A DNA stretch of 64,000 bases from Pampus argenteus (GCA_036937835.1 CM072866.1:13648001-13712000), one strand, 5' to 3'. Shown: positions 50,336 through 62,724, numbered from the stretch's first letter. Notes: generated by a model from the sequence alone, not told the origin. Numbers and translations: made by a program.

Positions 50336-50483
50336 CCTAATGGAGGTGGCCAGAGCAAAATGCCGGGCTCCTTCCTGCTGCCCCCGCCACCCCCGGTGGC
50401 GCGCCCTGTGCCCCTCCCCATGCCCGACTCTAAAAGCATCAGCACGCCCACTGACGGCGGACTCAGCTCACCCGCATCTCCGT
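50336..50483 (+). CDS. nfix: nfix exon 9 (148 nt)
   Basis: Encodes PNGGGQSKMPGSFLLPPPPP, VARPVPLPMPDSKSIST and PTDGGLSSPASP plus one base. Mammalian NFIX has PNGSGQGKVPGSFLLPPPPPVARPVPLPMPDSKSTSTAPDG. This is the proline-rich part of the activation domain, with a five-proline run and a P-rich VARPVPLPMP stretch. The acceptor is GTCTGCAG and the donor is GTAAGT at 50484. The exon enters at phase 0 and leaves at phase 1, so skipping it alone would shift the frame, whereas skipping it together with exon 10 (237 nt in all) would not. Confidence 0.97.
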
Positions 50484-52719
50484 GTAAGTCACCCCCCCCA
50501 CTCCCACTCCCCTCCACAAACCCCCAGTATTGCCCCAGTCTCCCCACAGACTTATCATGTAGGCCAAACCGATTTCAGGCTCCCGTAGTTTATTAGATCT
50601 CAGATCGTATTTGTCCTCTTTTCCAAGAAATTCTGCTTTGGGTGTGTTAAGCTAGGACAGATGTAGCCATCATAGAAATCTTAGGATTTATGTGCAGTCC
50701 AGAAACAAAGGAGTCTTTCTGTTTAATCTTGTATAAATACTGCACAGATTTTAGACTTCTACAGTGGCTATGTAGTTTTTCATATTTTGGCTATTAGCTG
50801 ACTGTCCGCCTCCAGCTTGCAGTCTGCTCAGTCAAACACTCAGCAGCCCCAGGAGCTTGACTCTTACTTCTTCTATCGCCTTATGAACTGTACTGTACTG
50901 TATTGTACTATCCTAGAAAGATCCAATTCTATCATGGCAGAAGCCACGCCTTTGCCAAACCAGAGATCCTCTTTCAAGCTTTTCTGTATCTCTTGCTCTC
51001 ACTTGCTCTGACGTTCAGCCTCCTTTTCTCTCCTCATGTCTTTGCAAACCTTCTCAACCTCTTTCCCACCCTTTCTCTTTGCTCAAAAACTTTTTATTCC
51101 CCCTTTTTCTCTCACTCTCTGGTGTTGGGTTTCCTGCTAGCACCACAAGAGGCAGTGTAGATTCTCTTCCATCTTTTTAATGTGTTTTGTAGTCAGAGCA
51201 GAGCAGGGCCCTGTGCACGTTGCCTCTGTAGCTGCAAGCCTTTGATCAATGCAGACTTTGCATGTCTGTCTGTGACAGCGGCAATACAATCTACCCCCTT
51301 CTCTCATTTCTTTTTTGCTTTCTTCTTTTCTTTATTTGATATTTTCTCATCTCCTCCTTTCTTTGTTTCTTTTTTTTCCTTTATTTCTCTCTTTTTTCTT
51401 TTTAAGGGAACAAAATTAGGGCAGTTGGCGTGGACTCCAAAAAACATCATGCCCCACTTTACCCACCCAATCCCCTTGTCACTTTCACACAAATCTCACA
51501 ACAATTAAAAATTGAGAACAACAAAAAACATGGAAATCACAGTGCAATGAGAACAACCCAATCTCTCTAAACATGAATGATAAAATCTAATCAAACCTGT
51601 CTAATTAGTGCTGTACTGGGGAGTGGGAGAGAGGAGTGTTATCTGGGAGCGGTGAGGCTTTGGTTGGTTCCACCCAGACAGGTGCAGAGCGAGAGTCGGG
51701 CCACGGGAGAGGCACACCGAGAGGGGGCACTGGACGGAGCAACCGGGGCACCTTCTCCTTTTGTTTTGACTTTCTCTCCTCTTCCTGTCCTATCAACCTT
51801 TCCTCCCCTCCCCCTTCCAACTCTCTAAGATTAACGTGTCACTTTATTATTTATTTATATGAGTATTTATATAAATAAATATCATACTTTTTGTACACTT
51901 TTCTCATTCCGGTGGCTGTTATCACTGTTTTTTTTTCTGCTCCCTCTAATTTTGTCTGATTCTCAAGATATCGCAATTACAGTCATAAAAAACACACACA
52001 CATATTCATATGGCACTCTCACTTTCACTCATGCATCAGTTTCCAGCCCTGTCACTGTCACTCTCACACATCCCCATCCCCTCAACCTCACTCAAGTCAT
52101 GCACAGCAAAAGTTCTACTCAGCCACCATGTTGGAGTCCAGTGAGCACAACTGCCCTAAATTTGATCCTGTGGCATCACTGAATGGTGTCATTTTGTAGG
52201 CAAGAGGCTCCTCTTAACCCACTAAATGTAAATGGTTACCACTGGTGATGAATACAGTTCCTCCACCGGTTACCCTGTCATTATGTCTACAGTGAGTCCT
52301 CAGTGGTTTTGTATGATTAGGGTGGCTTTTTACTAAAGTCAGGGGCTGCTGAGTAGCATCAGTGACTAACAGTGCAGCCATATTTGGGGGACATAGCGTT
52401 CTCATGTTAGCACTATTCATTGCAGTCAGTCGTACATCCCCTTGTTAACCACAGATTACATGGACAAGTAATGGAAAGTAACACTTAACCTACCCACAAC
52501 ATGAACAAATCATCCATGTGACTAATAGGGCATCAGTATCCCTGACCCTTACTGTATTTTCACAATAACTCATTTGACAGTGATACGAAGTCCTGTAGTG
52601 AGTTAATCTTACAGTAAAATATACAGATAATGATGTTGAGAACATCAAACTCTACTATGAGCTAGGTGCGTATGTGTGTGTGTAAAAGCATGTACACACT
52701 TGTCTCTCTCTGTTTATAG
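50484..52719 (+). other. nfix: nfix intron 9
   Basis: A 2.2-kb intron with GTAAGT donor and TTTATAG acceptor. It contains T-rich and C-rich low-complexity stretches (about 51300-51420 and 51740-51830) and no recognisable transposon. I see nothing coding in it. Confidence 0.85.
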
Positions 52720-52808
52720 CATACTCCACGCCAGGCTCCACAGCTCCCAACCGGTTTGTCGGCATCGGAACACGGGACAACTTTCTGAATATCCCCCAGC
52801 AGACTCAG
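52720..52808 (+). CDS. nfix: nfix exon 10 (89 nt)
   Basis: Encodes SYSTPGSTAPNRFVGIGTRD followed by NFLNIPQQTQ, with the first Ser codon shared with exon 9. Mammalian NFIX ends its penultimate exon with ASSANRFVSIGPRDGNFLNIPQQSQ, so the (A/S)NRFV-G-RD and FLNIPQQ-Q motifs are kept. The acceptor is TTTATAG and the donor is GTACCC at 52809. The exon ends at a codon boundary after Gln, as exon 8 does, which is why either exon can join the SWFL terminal exon in frame. Confidence 0.96.
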
Positions 52809-55800
52809 GTACCCCGCCAGCCTCCCTCATTTAATTAACATCCACCCATCCACGTCTCCCTCCTCTTGTTTTTATGTCTTCTTTTACTTTTCCCTTATCA
52901 CAAGCTGCAAGCGTGATGGCACAGTGCTGCACATAAATGTTATTTTAAAGTGCAGCTCTACTGTAGGCATCTTCAGATTTAAAGGGATGTGAATGTCATT
53001 CAGAGAGAAGGCCACAATACAGAGGCAATACTCAAACAAAGGCTCTGCATTGGTAACGATGTAAAATCTGCGATTTAGTCAATGGCACCAGTGTTGATCA
53101 ACGGTATGAATATTTTGCTACTCTGAAAGTTGAGATGACAACTGTTACCATTACCTGCATCATTTTTCAGTATCTTAATATTTCGACAAAATACTCCCAA
53201 GTCAGTGTCAACTTATTAGCTGTTTCTAAAGCTTTTAACTGTATCACACAGTCATCATCAGCAGATGGAATTTGCTCAATTTTCATAGATGATGTCAGGT
53301 GGATCTCATGAAAGCTTACTTCAGTAGCTGTTTTGAAAAGGACATGTTAATAACTTGAATGTCAAAAGATCCATCTTCATGAAAACTGAGAAAATGCCAT
53401 CTGATGAGAAAGACCTTATAATATGTCTGAAAGCTCTGGAAAAAAACATAGTAAGTGTACCTTTTGGTTGAGAAATTTATCATTTTAAAGCTTTTCATAC
53501 TCAAAATTTAGTGGTTTGAATTGACATGTACTTGTCCACACCCAACAAAATACCTTCTGAAATTTTTGTACAGGAATATTATAGTAGACCAGGGATACAG
53601 ATATCTGTATAGACATAATCATTTGTTTGCAAACTTGCCCACCTACATTGATTCAAGGTGCTGCCCATGTATCAAGGCCTTAAGTTTCAGTATTGGTTTA
53701 CACTTTCTTTACCACAGTAGTTTCCCACAGTGAATGTAAGCAGCAGTGCCAGTGATTTCCAGCTCCAGCAGTGTTGATTTATCTCTGCTCGGCCCCACAG
53801 TGTGTATTAGTGCAGCTTGTGAGGCCAGTAGTGCACTACATTGTGGTTTCAGCTTTGGCTGCTCTCTGCCACTGGGCTGCAGTGTCTTGGGCCTCCTCCA
53901 TCACCAACACAACTTTTCTCATTAGGGGCTAACCGCACCTGCCTGCAGCCAACTCGGCTCTCCTGTCCTCCCCACACATGGAAATAATCTGCATTCCTCC
54001 TCGGCACAGCTCTGCTCCGCTGCTCTGCCCCCCCCACCACCGACCCGCTCCCCTCCTCCTGCTTATGATCAGCAGCCCACCCTCCCTCTCTTTCTCTCCG
54101 TCTCTCCTCCTACTGCTCCCTCTAGTATTTGCAAGCTCCCCACCTGCACCACTCTCCCACAGATGTAGCCCTGGCACTAATGGGACATCCAAACACTGTC
54201 CAAATGTGTGCGAGCGTGTATTGCACACGTGCACATACACGTCAACACTGTGCCAAAACTCTTGCCCCTCATTTTCCATCATAACAACAGGGGTTTTTAC
54301 AACAGCTTACATCTGTTCAGAGTGCTTATTATCTCCTACTATTGCCTATCAAACATTATTGAAAAATGTCCACTTTAAGCATTTCTGTCGGATTTACGGC
54401 ACAGAGAGAGAACCTGGGCAGTGGTATCAACTGCTCCCAGTTAGCTGAGCCTAGTAGGTCAGTAACAGCCCCAGCCAGAGTGAGTAACAGAGGTCTCTGC
54501 CTATCCTGCTGTTCTCTGGCATATGGAGAGGTTCAGACGATGGCCCTGCCAGCTCGACTCGCCGCCTGCTAGCCAACTAGCCAAGACAGGGAGAAGAAGA
54601 AGAAGAAGAGAAAAGCTGGTCTGAGGGGCTCTCTGGTGGTGAGACCTCAGCTATGCAGGAATAGAGACAGAGATAGGGGAGTGAGTATGAAAAAAGAAAG
54701 AGGGACCAAGAGAAAGGGAGGGAAAAAAGAGAGAGGGAGTTAGTTGAAGCTCACTGCACTCCACAGTCACGTCCCGGCTGTCTGGTTGCCTGCAGCAACC
54801 AGACATGATGTCATAGGCAGTTGAACTTAGACTTGAAGGGGGGTTAGAGAGAGAGGTGGGGTCACTTTCCACTGCCAAGGATTACATTGGGAGTAATAGC
54901 GAGAGAGAGAGAAAGAGAGAGCGAGGGGAAAGAGAAGGGGGTTAAGGGAAGTCAGAGCCAGGAGGAGGAGTTATTTACAAACACCAAGAATCATGGGTAG
55001 GAAGGAGGGAGGTGTTGGAGGATAGAAGGGATAGGGGGTGGGGGTTGGAGTGGGGTAAAAGTTTCTCTGGGTTTGTTCAAGTAGGGACAACAGGGAGGTT
55101 GCTGTTAAAGGTGGGGTGATTCGCTGCACTCCCCGGGCCGAGGCCTATGGAATGTCAGCAGCAGCCAGAACGGCATAGAGCCTGTGCCAAAGTTTCCTCT
55201 CTGCCCTCTTATCAAAGTGAGAAACCGGATCCCTGGAGTAGCTGCCCTCAATAGCTTTACAGTGTAGCCTGAGACCACTTGGGCTCACAGAGAAGAGACA
55301 TATTAGGGGGATCGCCTTACATGTAAACTAGCAGCGCATGACAGAGCAGTTATAGGTCTGCGTTTGTGCATTGGAAAGACATTCTGGACGACACAAAAAA
55401 CTGCTGCCCTGATGCTATTTGTAGCTTTCAAATAACACAAATGTTTTTAATGAGCAAAAAGCTCGAGTCAGCCCTCTTTAAAACAGCAAGTGGTGAAGTT
55501 GAGGTGGTAACTTTTTCGGTACTGTGTGGGACAGCTGAGCTCAGCAAGTACTGAAAGTGAGGAAGAAAAGAAGTCATAGATGGCCACCTAGTGGTTGTAG
55601 AATTATTTATACTAGTGGCTCTGAACCCTTTTTTGCCTGTGAGCTCTTAAAACAAAGCAACCTCACATTAATGTTTGGAGGCATACAGTATATATGCCTC
55701 CTGGTTAACTACAAAGAAATTTTTGTCTTAATAACATTTTAGATAGACCTATGAGACCTAAAGAGGTGAAACTGTCCAGTAATTCAACAGAAAAATGACA

Positions 55801-55960
55801 AATGAACCAAGTTTACAGAACAAGATGCTGTACTGTGTTCATGCTGTTCATATCAGTTGTGTCCTACCAGCTCTACCTCCTGTATTCATAACAAGAACGT
55901 GTGTGTGTCTGTTGTTGCTGATCTATTTAAAGTCTAATTCTTTTTTCCTTTTCTTCACAG
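52809..55960 (+). other. nfix: nfix intron 10
   Basis: A 3.15-kb intron from GTACCC to a strong acceptor with a long T/C tract (55940-55960). Unique sequence blocks at about 53760-53975 and 55085-55330 look non-repetitive and could be conserved. The part at 54590-55060 is purine-rich and includes a G-quadruplex motif. No other exon was seen. Confidence 0.85.
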
Positions 55961-55975
55961 TCCTGGTTCCTCTGA
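55961..55975 (+). CDS. nfix: nfix exon 11, last coding segment (SWFL stop)
   Basis: After the acceptor TTCTTCACAG the sequence reads Ser-Trp-Phe-Leu-TGA. SWFL is the exact C-terminus of the long mammalian NFIX isoforms. This fixes both gene identity and the end of the protein. The coding bases in this window sum to 941, which with one base from the upstream exon gives 313 residues plus the stop. That equals the part of a roughly 500-residue NFIX that follows the DNA-binding domain. Confidence 0.97.
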   Translation, partial: SWFL

Positions 55976-57001
55976 CAAGGCCTCTATGAATCAACAGCTA
56001 AACTTGTGTCATGAAAATTGGAAATTTGAAAAACAAACACATCACCGCTGATTAAGAACAGACTGCTGACACTAAAAGGTTTATCTCTCGCCAACACTAT
56101 TCAAAGTACTACTACAGAACCCGAAAGAAAAGACCCCGCCCCGCCCCGATTTAACACAATTTGAACAGGATTGTTCATCCCTCTAATGCAGGAGGCTTCA
56201 ATGAGATAGAGTGGACAGACTCAGAATGCAAAGGAGGAGAAAGATGAGGAACTGTCTCACACACACGTCATGAAATGTCAGAAAGGAAACACAATATGGC
56301 AACCTGACAAATGACCAATTAGACATTTGTTGTTTCTTTTTTTTTCTTTTTTTTTATTATAATATTTTTTCATTTTGTTGACCATGAAACTCCATGCATT
56401 GGCTGGGAGATCCAAAAAATAGTAGTAGTAGTAAATGGTGATATCAGATGTGCAAGTTGAAAAGATTGCCACCCAAATTGCACGCCTCCATATCTGTGTA
56501 TTTCTCAAAGCACCTTTCCTCCAGGTGCCACCCGCCTCCCACCCCACCACGCCACACCCCACCTGGGGCTCAGTGCTGTCCAGGGTCTAGACCAGAACCA
56601 CAGCCACATGCCTGTGTGTCGCCACACTCTGCCACCTCATTCGCTCAGCCCTGAGCCTCTTTCATTTCTGATTGGCCAATCATGGTGACACCATCCAATG
56701 GTGTGACATATATGCACTAAGTGGCTGGTCTTTGTTTACCTGTCGAAGTATCAGGGCGCCCTGCTGTGGGAGAAATGATAGCCATGAGGCGAGTGCGAGC
56801 GAGTGAACACACGACAGACAGTCATAACACTAACTCTACATGTGCTCTTTCGTCCCCTCACCTATGCACTATTAATTTTTAATAAGGGATGAACAGTATT
56901 GCACATCAATTTTCAGATGAGCGATTAGAGAAGTGAGTCGAGGCTGGCTTCCACTACAGAGATGCGGCTGTGCTAACAATCAAGTCTAAACCCTGACACA
57001 C

Positions 57002-57005
<4 letters not shown>

Positions 57006-57033
<28 letters not shown>
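57006..57033. repeat. (CA)n microsatellite in the nfix 3' UTR
   Basis: About 13 CA units inside the inferred UTR. Confidence 0.9.
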
Positions 57034-57037
<4 letters not shown>

Positions 57038-59548
57038 CATACACAAAATACACATGCTTGCATACAGTACATACAGACTATCCTGTCCAGAATAGTCTGT
57101 TACACAACCACTCATAATATCACTTTGTTATTATTCATAGACATGGGATTTAATTTACAGTAATGCACACACTGCATTAGTTTCATATTATTAGCTTTCA
57201 TTTTGTTTGTAGGTGTTTTCTTGTGATTTCTCTCTTTTTTGCCAGATTTGGTTTTGGTTTTGTCTCACTTGGATTGTTTTAACCTTCTCTTGCATGTCAT
57301 AACATTTTTTTCTTTAGTTTGCAGTAATACGTTTAGTATCATACTCAGATTTCAGCGAAACAGATTTAAATGAAACAGTAACAGCAGTTTCTCAAATCTC
57401 TCACGTATGGACAGCACAGTAACAACAGCTCATCACACACACACATAGCCCTTGCATTGCTTCACCCTGTATCCCTTAGTCCAGTCACAGGAATGCCCAG
57501 AGGAACACACACACACACGCACACACACTCATAAATAGCACACTAACACCACCAACAACCTGACATAAAAAAATAAAGGGAAGCCTTTATATTTGGTTCT
57601 CCAAACTGCCTTTGTTAATGGTTTTTCATTCACTTAAGATTTGTCTTTTTAATTTGAGATATTTTTTCTATGTAAATGTTCATATTAAAATTGCTATTTG
57701 GTATTATTTTCATCATGACACAATCCAACGAAAGCCAGCCTCACAAAATAACTGGACTGCCTAGCTGTTGGTTCTATTTTGCAGGGATAGTAAACAGGGC
57801 TGAGACCCCGTTCTCAGCCTCTCTAGTAACATTAGCTCTAAGTACTAAATCCATATATCAAGACTATAACAATATATCAAAGTGCCTCTGTATTCCCATC
57901 ATGCAATTAGTAATAAACTTGACTTCAGGTTCTCTTCCCACATATAAGCTAAAGCTACAGGGAATGGTAGCATTGGTACATGTGGAAACCATTGGCCTAG
58001 GACGGATCTTTAGAGGACTGAAAACTTTTTTTTGTAAAGACAGAGAGAGAGAGAGATCTTATACATATATATTTATGATATATGCTCCTTTTTAACTTTT
58101 ACTACATGAGCTGGTTGGCAGTCTAGTTATTTTCTGAACTCTCACCCCCCACCCCCACAACCCGTTTCAGTAACATCACCTTACTGTTACTAGTACGAAT
58201 CAAACGACACACGCCATCGCGATCTGCAGCGCAGCATTCTAATACCTAGATAAACATGTCAAAAATCGACAGTAGGTTTGAAGAAAAAAAGTGTTTGTTT
58301 TTTGATGGAAAGTATTATTATTGAAAAATATGTGTCGATTGAGCCACGTGCAATGCATTGGGTAGAACATTGTGTTTGTCTGTTAGAGATTTTTAAGAAA
58401 GCTAAGAGAAAAGAGAAAAAAAAATGTATTTGTTTCAAGTCCATAAGCTCCGGGACTCTAAACTAGAGGGCCATGAAAAATCCTAGTCTTTGTAAGTCGG
58501 GGGTATTTGTTTTTATTTCCTTTGTCTCTTTTTTTTAATGTTTTATGTGTAATCATTTGTTTATAAAAGTGTGGGAGGGCTGAAGGAAAAAAAAATCTAC
58601 ACAACTTCAAAAAAAATCTCTATTATCAGATGAAACCTGGTGCTTTAACACTATAAAGTACATTCAGAAGAACTATTATAAATGAATGGTAAATGATCAA
58701 AAGTAACAGACCATTTAGAAAACAGCATTATTCCTCTCTATTTGTATTCTTCTTCTATTTGTATTGAGCCAGGGGAGAGGTTCCTATTCCTTAAGGTTGT
58801 GACACAAAAGGCATTTTGGTTCAACCTTTAGAAATAAAAAAACACAAACCTATACTGTCAAGCCTAAGAAATGCTGTTCAGATGACTTTACTCATGCACT
58901 GCCTGAAACTCACCAGCAAAAAAAAAACAAATTAATGAAATTAACCCTCCCAACTCAGTTCATTTTTATCACATACATTGGCATAAATACATGACAAGTT
59001 CCTCCCTGTACTCCGGGAGATGCTTCACATCCAGAAATCTGCTATCCCCATGATCATCTTGGTATGTTTATGAATCAATTGCTGGATGGAGCTCAGCAAG
59101 TTGTGTTGAGACAGTTGAAGTGAAAAGAGTATTAAAGTAGACCCTCTGTCTCTGCAGAAACAACAATAAATGGGCTAAAAGCAGCTTAGAATTAGGCACG
59201 AATGTGAGGTCTGAACCATTTTTGAAACAGGCAGCAAGGTGAGCCTCTCCCCTGTTCCTTCCCCCTCCTCTGTAAATGACTCTTATAGTGCTTGTGCTGT
59301 AGTGTATAGTTTCCCAGCAGTTAAAGGTTGTCCCTTAAAAGTGCCTTTTGTTCACAGACTCCATTTTGTAATCCAGATCACCCCCTTCTTTTTCGAAATG
59401 GCTCGAGGTAGCAGGTTTGTCCTTGAGTGCCGCAAGGAGGCAAAATGTCATCGCCATTCAGTGCTCAGGGACAACTTGTTCCCCCACCTTCGAAATGAAT
59501 CCCCTCCATCATTGTACTTCCCCTATATCCTCTCTTCCTTTTCAAGGT

Positions 59549-59552
59549 TATA

Positions 59553-59590
<38 letters not shown>
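59549..59590. repeat. (TA)n microsatellite in the nfix 3' UTR
   Basis: Two TA blocks separated by a single C, self-complementary in RNA. Confidence 0.95.
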
Positions 59591-59674
59591 GCAAAAGGAA
59601 ACTGGTGTGAATTAGTTCTTTACTTTTTATTGATAAATGATGACAGAAAAAATGTTTGTTGTTGTTTTTTTCTG

Positions 59675-59698
59675 TTTTTTTTTTTTTTTTTTTTTTTT
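59675..59698. repeat. Poly(T) tract
   Basis: 24 T, preceded by shorter T runs. No flanking retroposon was recognised on the minus strand. Confidence 0.95.
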
Positions 59699-59806
59699 GA
59701 AAAGGCAAAAAAACTCGTTCAGCTCTTGCTTTTATCTTACCCTCTTGTCTCCACTGTCTGTTTTCTCTTAGACACTGGAGTAGTCTGTAACTGTGTGTCC
59801 GTCACT

Positions 59807-59808
59807 CT

Positions 59809-59839
<31 letters not shown>

Positions 59840-59872
59840 CTCTCTATCTCCCTCTCCCTCTCTCCCTCCCGC
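59807..59872. repeat. (CT)n/(CTAT)n/(CCCT)n tract
   Basis: Pyrimidine array in the inferred UTR. Confidence 0.9.
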
Positions 59873-60868
59873 CCTCTCCGCTTTTGGGAGGGTGAAAAAA
59901 AAAATATTGCCGAAAAACTTTTGTCTGAGCAGAATGCAGTTAGCTCACATGTTATTCTTGTCTGTATGCTTCACATTGTATTACCATACCCATCTTCTTC
60001 AGCTTCTCCATTCAACAGCTAATGTAAGTGAACAAATTACGCTGATGGGCTTTTGGGGGTGTCCTTGGGTGGGTTAGGAAGGGATGACAGGGGTTCAAGG
60101 GGTTCAGGTTGAAGAGGTAAACAGATTTTGGGATCTGGAGAGCTAAATGAACTGCTTTGGGATGTTGGAAAGGGGCTGCTTTGATTAGGATTAGGATTGC
60201 TCTTTTGTTTTAGCTATTTATTTTTGGGCTTTGTTTTATTTCTCCCTTTTTTGTTTTCTTATCATTTGGATTTCTTTTAATATTTGCTATCAGGGTATGC
60301 TGTCGTTTAGGCTCTCTTTGAGGATGCCTCGGACTGTAAATGAAAGCTACAAGCACCTTATAACCGGACTTGTCCTGCATGAGGCTGAAGCAGGGGGGTT
60401 GCATTTCCAGGACATATCCTATCCTATCCATTCAAATCAGTCTTTTGAAGAAAGTATTATTGTTAATGGTGGGCTTCACACAGTGAAACCTCAGCAGTAT
60501 TAGCCACTTACAACACACCAACCAGATAGATATAAGGCCAGCATGAACCTGATCTGAATCCTGATTTTGAGGATTCAGGGAAGTCCCTCCATTTTTCTCC
60601 TCTGACCACCTCATGCTGGACTGCTCCGTGTCTTTGTTCTGTTGTTTATTTTGTTCTTTATCTTCTTAAGCGTGTATGGTTATTGGTGTAATAGGCAGCA
60701 CCCTAGGCCCCCTGACTCCCAGCTCTTCTATGCCTCTGTCTATGCCCTCAGTGCAGCGCCACTTCTTTGTGAGAACACCCCCAGAGCTCTAGGTGAAATG
60801 CATGTGTTAATTACAGTTTCTTTTCCATAAGAAGAAAAACACAGTTTGAGAAAAGCAGCACCTGATTG

Positions 60869-60874
60869 AATAAA
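60869..60874 (+). terminator. nfix: Preferred poly(A) signal of nfix
   Basis: A canonical AATAAA hexamer followed by a T-rich, GT-containing stretch (60881-60925) typical of a downstream element. The alternative at 61144 has a less clear downstream element. The end of the mRNA has not been shown. Confidence 0.4.
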
Positions 60875-61254
60875 AAGGATGTTCTTGACTGTACTACCTT
60901 GCTGTGCCATGTCCTTCTTTCTATAAACTGGTGCCTAAACAAACATACAGCTCAGTATATTGTTCTGCAATAATAACATGACATAATTGGTTTAATGTGT
61001 CAATAATTAAATGTCAATAGAATGTGCTGTGTGACTTTTACAGAAGTTTTTCTGAGACATTGATTTTAACTTTTGGAGCAATCCTGGTGAAACACATGTC
61101 ATTTTTGTTCTTTAATATCGGTGCTCCAGCAGATTCAATTTGAAATAAAGTAGTGGACACTACATTCAAGTACCAAGTCCCAGCTTCAATTCGACTAAGT
61201 TTTATATCATAATTGTCAGAACTGTGTGTGTGGAAGATACAGATCTTTTAACAC

Positions 61255-62045
61255 AGTGTCCAAAGTTGAGTTCAAAATTAATTGGACACATGGCTACTAA
61301 ATACTTTTTGGACAGCTTTGTCAACATTAGTTATTTCACTAAAGCGCTCACACAAGGCTCAGAGTTGATTGAGAATTGACACTAATACTAAGATTGAGGT
61401 GGAGTTGAGGAGTAAGGAGGTGACCATACAAGTAAAGAAGATAATGAGGTTAAAAGAAAAAAAGAAAAAATCTGTCAGAGACATATAAAAGTTACTAGTT
61501 ACTCAATTCTTGAAAATCAGTTCAAAAAAACAAACATGAAGAAACTTGTTTAAAGTCCTGGAACAAAGTTCTGTGGACTGATGAAACAAAAACCAACCAA
61601 AGAAAAGTGTGGAGCAACAGCTCATGACCAAAAGCACAATGGTGTTTAGGTTATGGGTTGGGCATGTATGGCTGCCACAGGAAGCGGCACACTGGCATTT
61701 ATTGATTTCCGAGGTGTACAGAAACATTCTGTGCGTACATCATTCAGCAGGATCATCTTAAACATATGGCCAAGCTTTTCAAGGTAAAGAAGTGGAATAT
61801 CCTCAAATGGCCGAGTCACTCAATCTGACTGAGATGCATTTCACTGAAGACCAGAATAAAGGCAGAGACCCCACAGCAAGCAAGAGCTGAGGATGGCTGC
61901 AGTGAAGACCTGGACGATACAAAGCACCTTCTGATGTGTACGGGTCAAAGACTTCAAACTGCTTTCCAAGGACTTTCCACAAAATATTAGATGAGATGAA
62001 TTAGTCTGACTTTGCAGTCCAGTTACTTTTGAACCCATAAATTCC
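61255..62045 (+). mobile_element. Decayed Tc1-like transposon, plus orientation
   Basis: The text CTGTGGACTGATGAAAC (about 61571) is the remnant of the Tc1 transposase W-x-D-E-T catalytic block. A stretch near 61853-61905 (ACCAGAATAAAGGCAGAGAC, CCACAGCAAGCAAGAGCTGA) and the end (CCAGTTACTTTTGAACCC at about 62020) match the usual 3' half of fish Tc1-family elements, whose tail reads CCAATTACTTTTGAGCCC. Many stops and frameshifts are present and no terminal repeat pair is clear, so it is inactive. It lies between the nfix 3' end and the minus-strand gene. Confidence 0.75.
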
Positions 62046-62724
62046 ACTATATGTTTACTTGTACTTGTAAACTTACTGTACTGTACTGTGGCATTACATT
62101 TTAACGTACATTGTTTTCTTTCAAACTGAATGAGTTGGAGGCTTTTGTTTGTTTTTTAATTAAACTATGACACATCACTTTGTGGATTTAACATATTAAA
62201 AACATACTACGATACTGAATATTAACTTTTAATGCTATTTCCCTTGAGGAAGTGAAGCAAAGGACTATTGTATGTTCAAAGCAAGCTTGAGTTTAATTTA
62301 AAATAAGACTGATGAATATTATAACACATTTGAAGGCAGATAAATAGTCTCTGTGACAATTAAAGTTTACATACATAATTGCATCAGATATTCTTTAGAA
62401 TTTATTCAGTCCTTATAGCATATAATGTATACTATTGTATTATTTATTATTTACAATAATCTTATGTATGGTTTTTATAGCTATGTCGCTTTAACAAATA
62501 TTTTTAAGAACTCAATGCTTAATAAAAAGGCACCTTTCATTATGCAGCTGGAGCTAGTATGAAAAACTGTATAACTGATATGGCAGGAGTTGGTATGAGA
62601 AGAATTAGCAAAGCAATATGTTATCAATGAAGAGGATGATGATTGAAGGCTGGAATAACATATTTAAACAATTTTGGACTGAAGATGAAATGATGTCCTC
62701 TTGTGATTGTACCATGTCAATGTT
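62046..62724. other. Intergenic AT-rich stretch
   Basis: AT-rich sequence between the Tc1 relic and the stop codon of the minus-strand gene. Some of it is probably the 3' UTR of that gene; a minus-strand AATAAA hexamer lies at about 62400. Nothing else was recognised. Confidence 0.5.

Larger units (their letters stand above)
55976..60900 (+). other. nfix: nfix 3' untranslated region (end approximate)
   Basis: No splice or coding signals follow the stop codon, and the sequence is AT-rich with long T runs, as expected of the multi-kilobase NFIX 3' UTR. AATAAA hexamers occur at 57572, 58833, 59165, 60869 and 61144. The 60869 signal is followed within 25-50 bases by T/GT-rich sequence and gives a UTR of about 4.9 kb, so I prefer it; earlier ones could give shorter forms. 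The UTR contains a (CA)n tract (57006-57033), a (TA)n tract (59549-59590), a T-run (59675-59698) and a (CT)n tract (59807-59872). Confidence 0.6.

Noticed and set aside
50308..50547. 79-codon minus-strand frame over exon 9
   Set aside because: Gly/Arg-rich complement of the proline-rich nfix exon. A shadow frame.
59675..59698. Poly(T) as the tail of a minus-strand retroposon
   Set aside because: No target duplication or recognisable SINE, LINE or processed gene lies to its right on the minus strand.
59417..60022. 201-codon open frame on the plus strand in the UTR
   Set aside because: Open because of TA, T and CT repeats (Tyr-Ile, Phe and Ser-Leu runs). It lies within the inferred 3' UTR of nfix.
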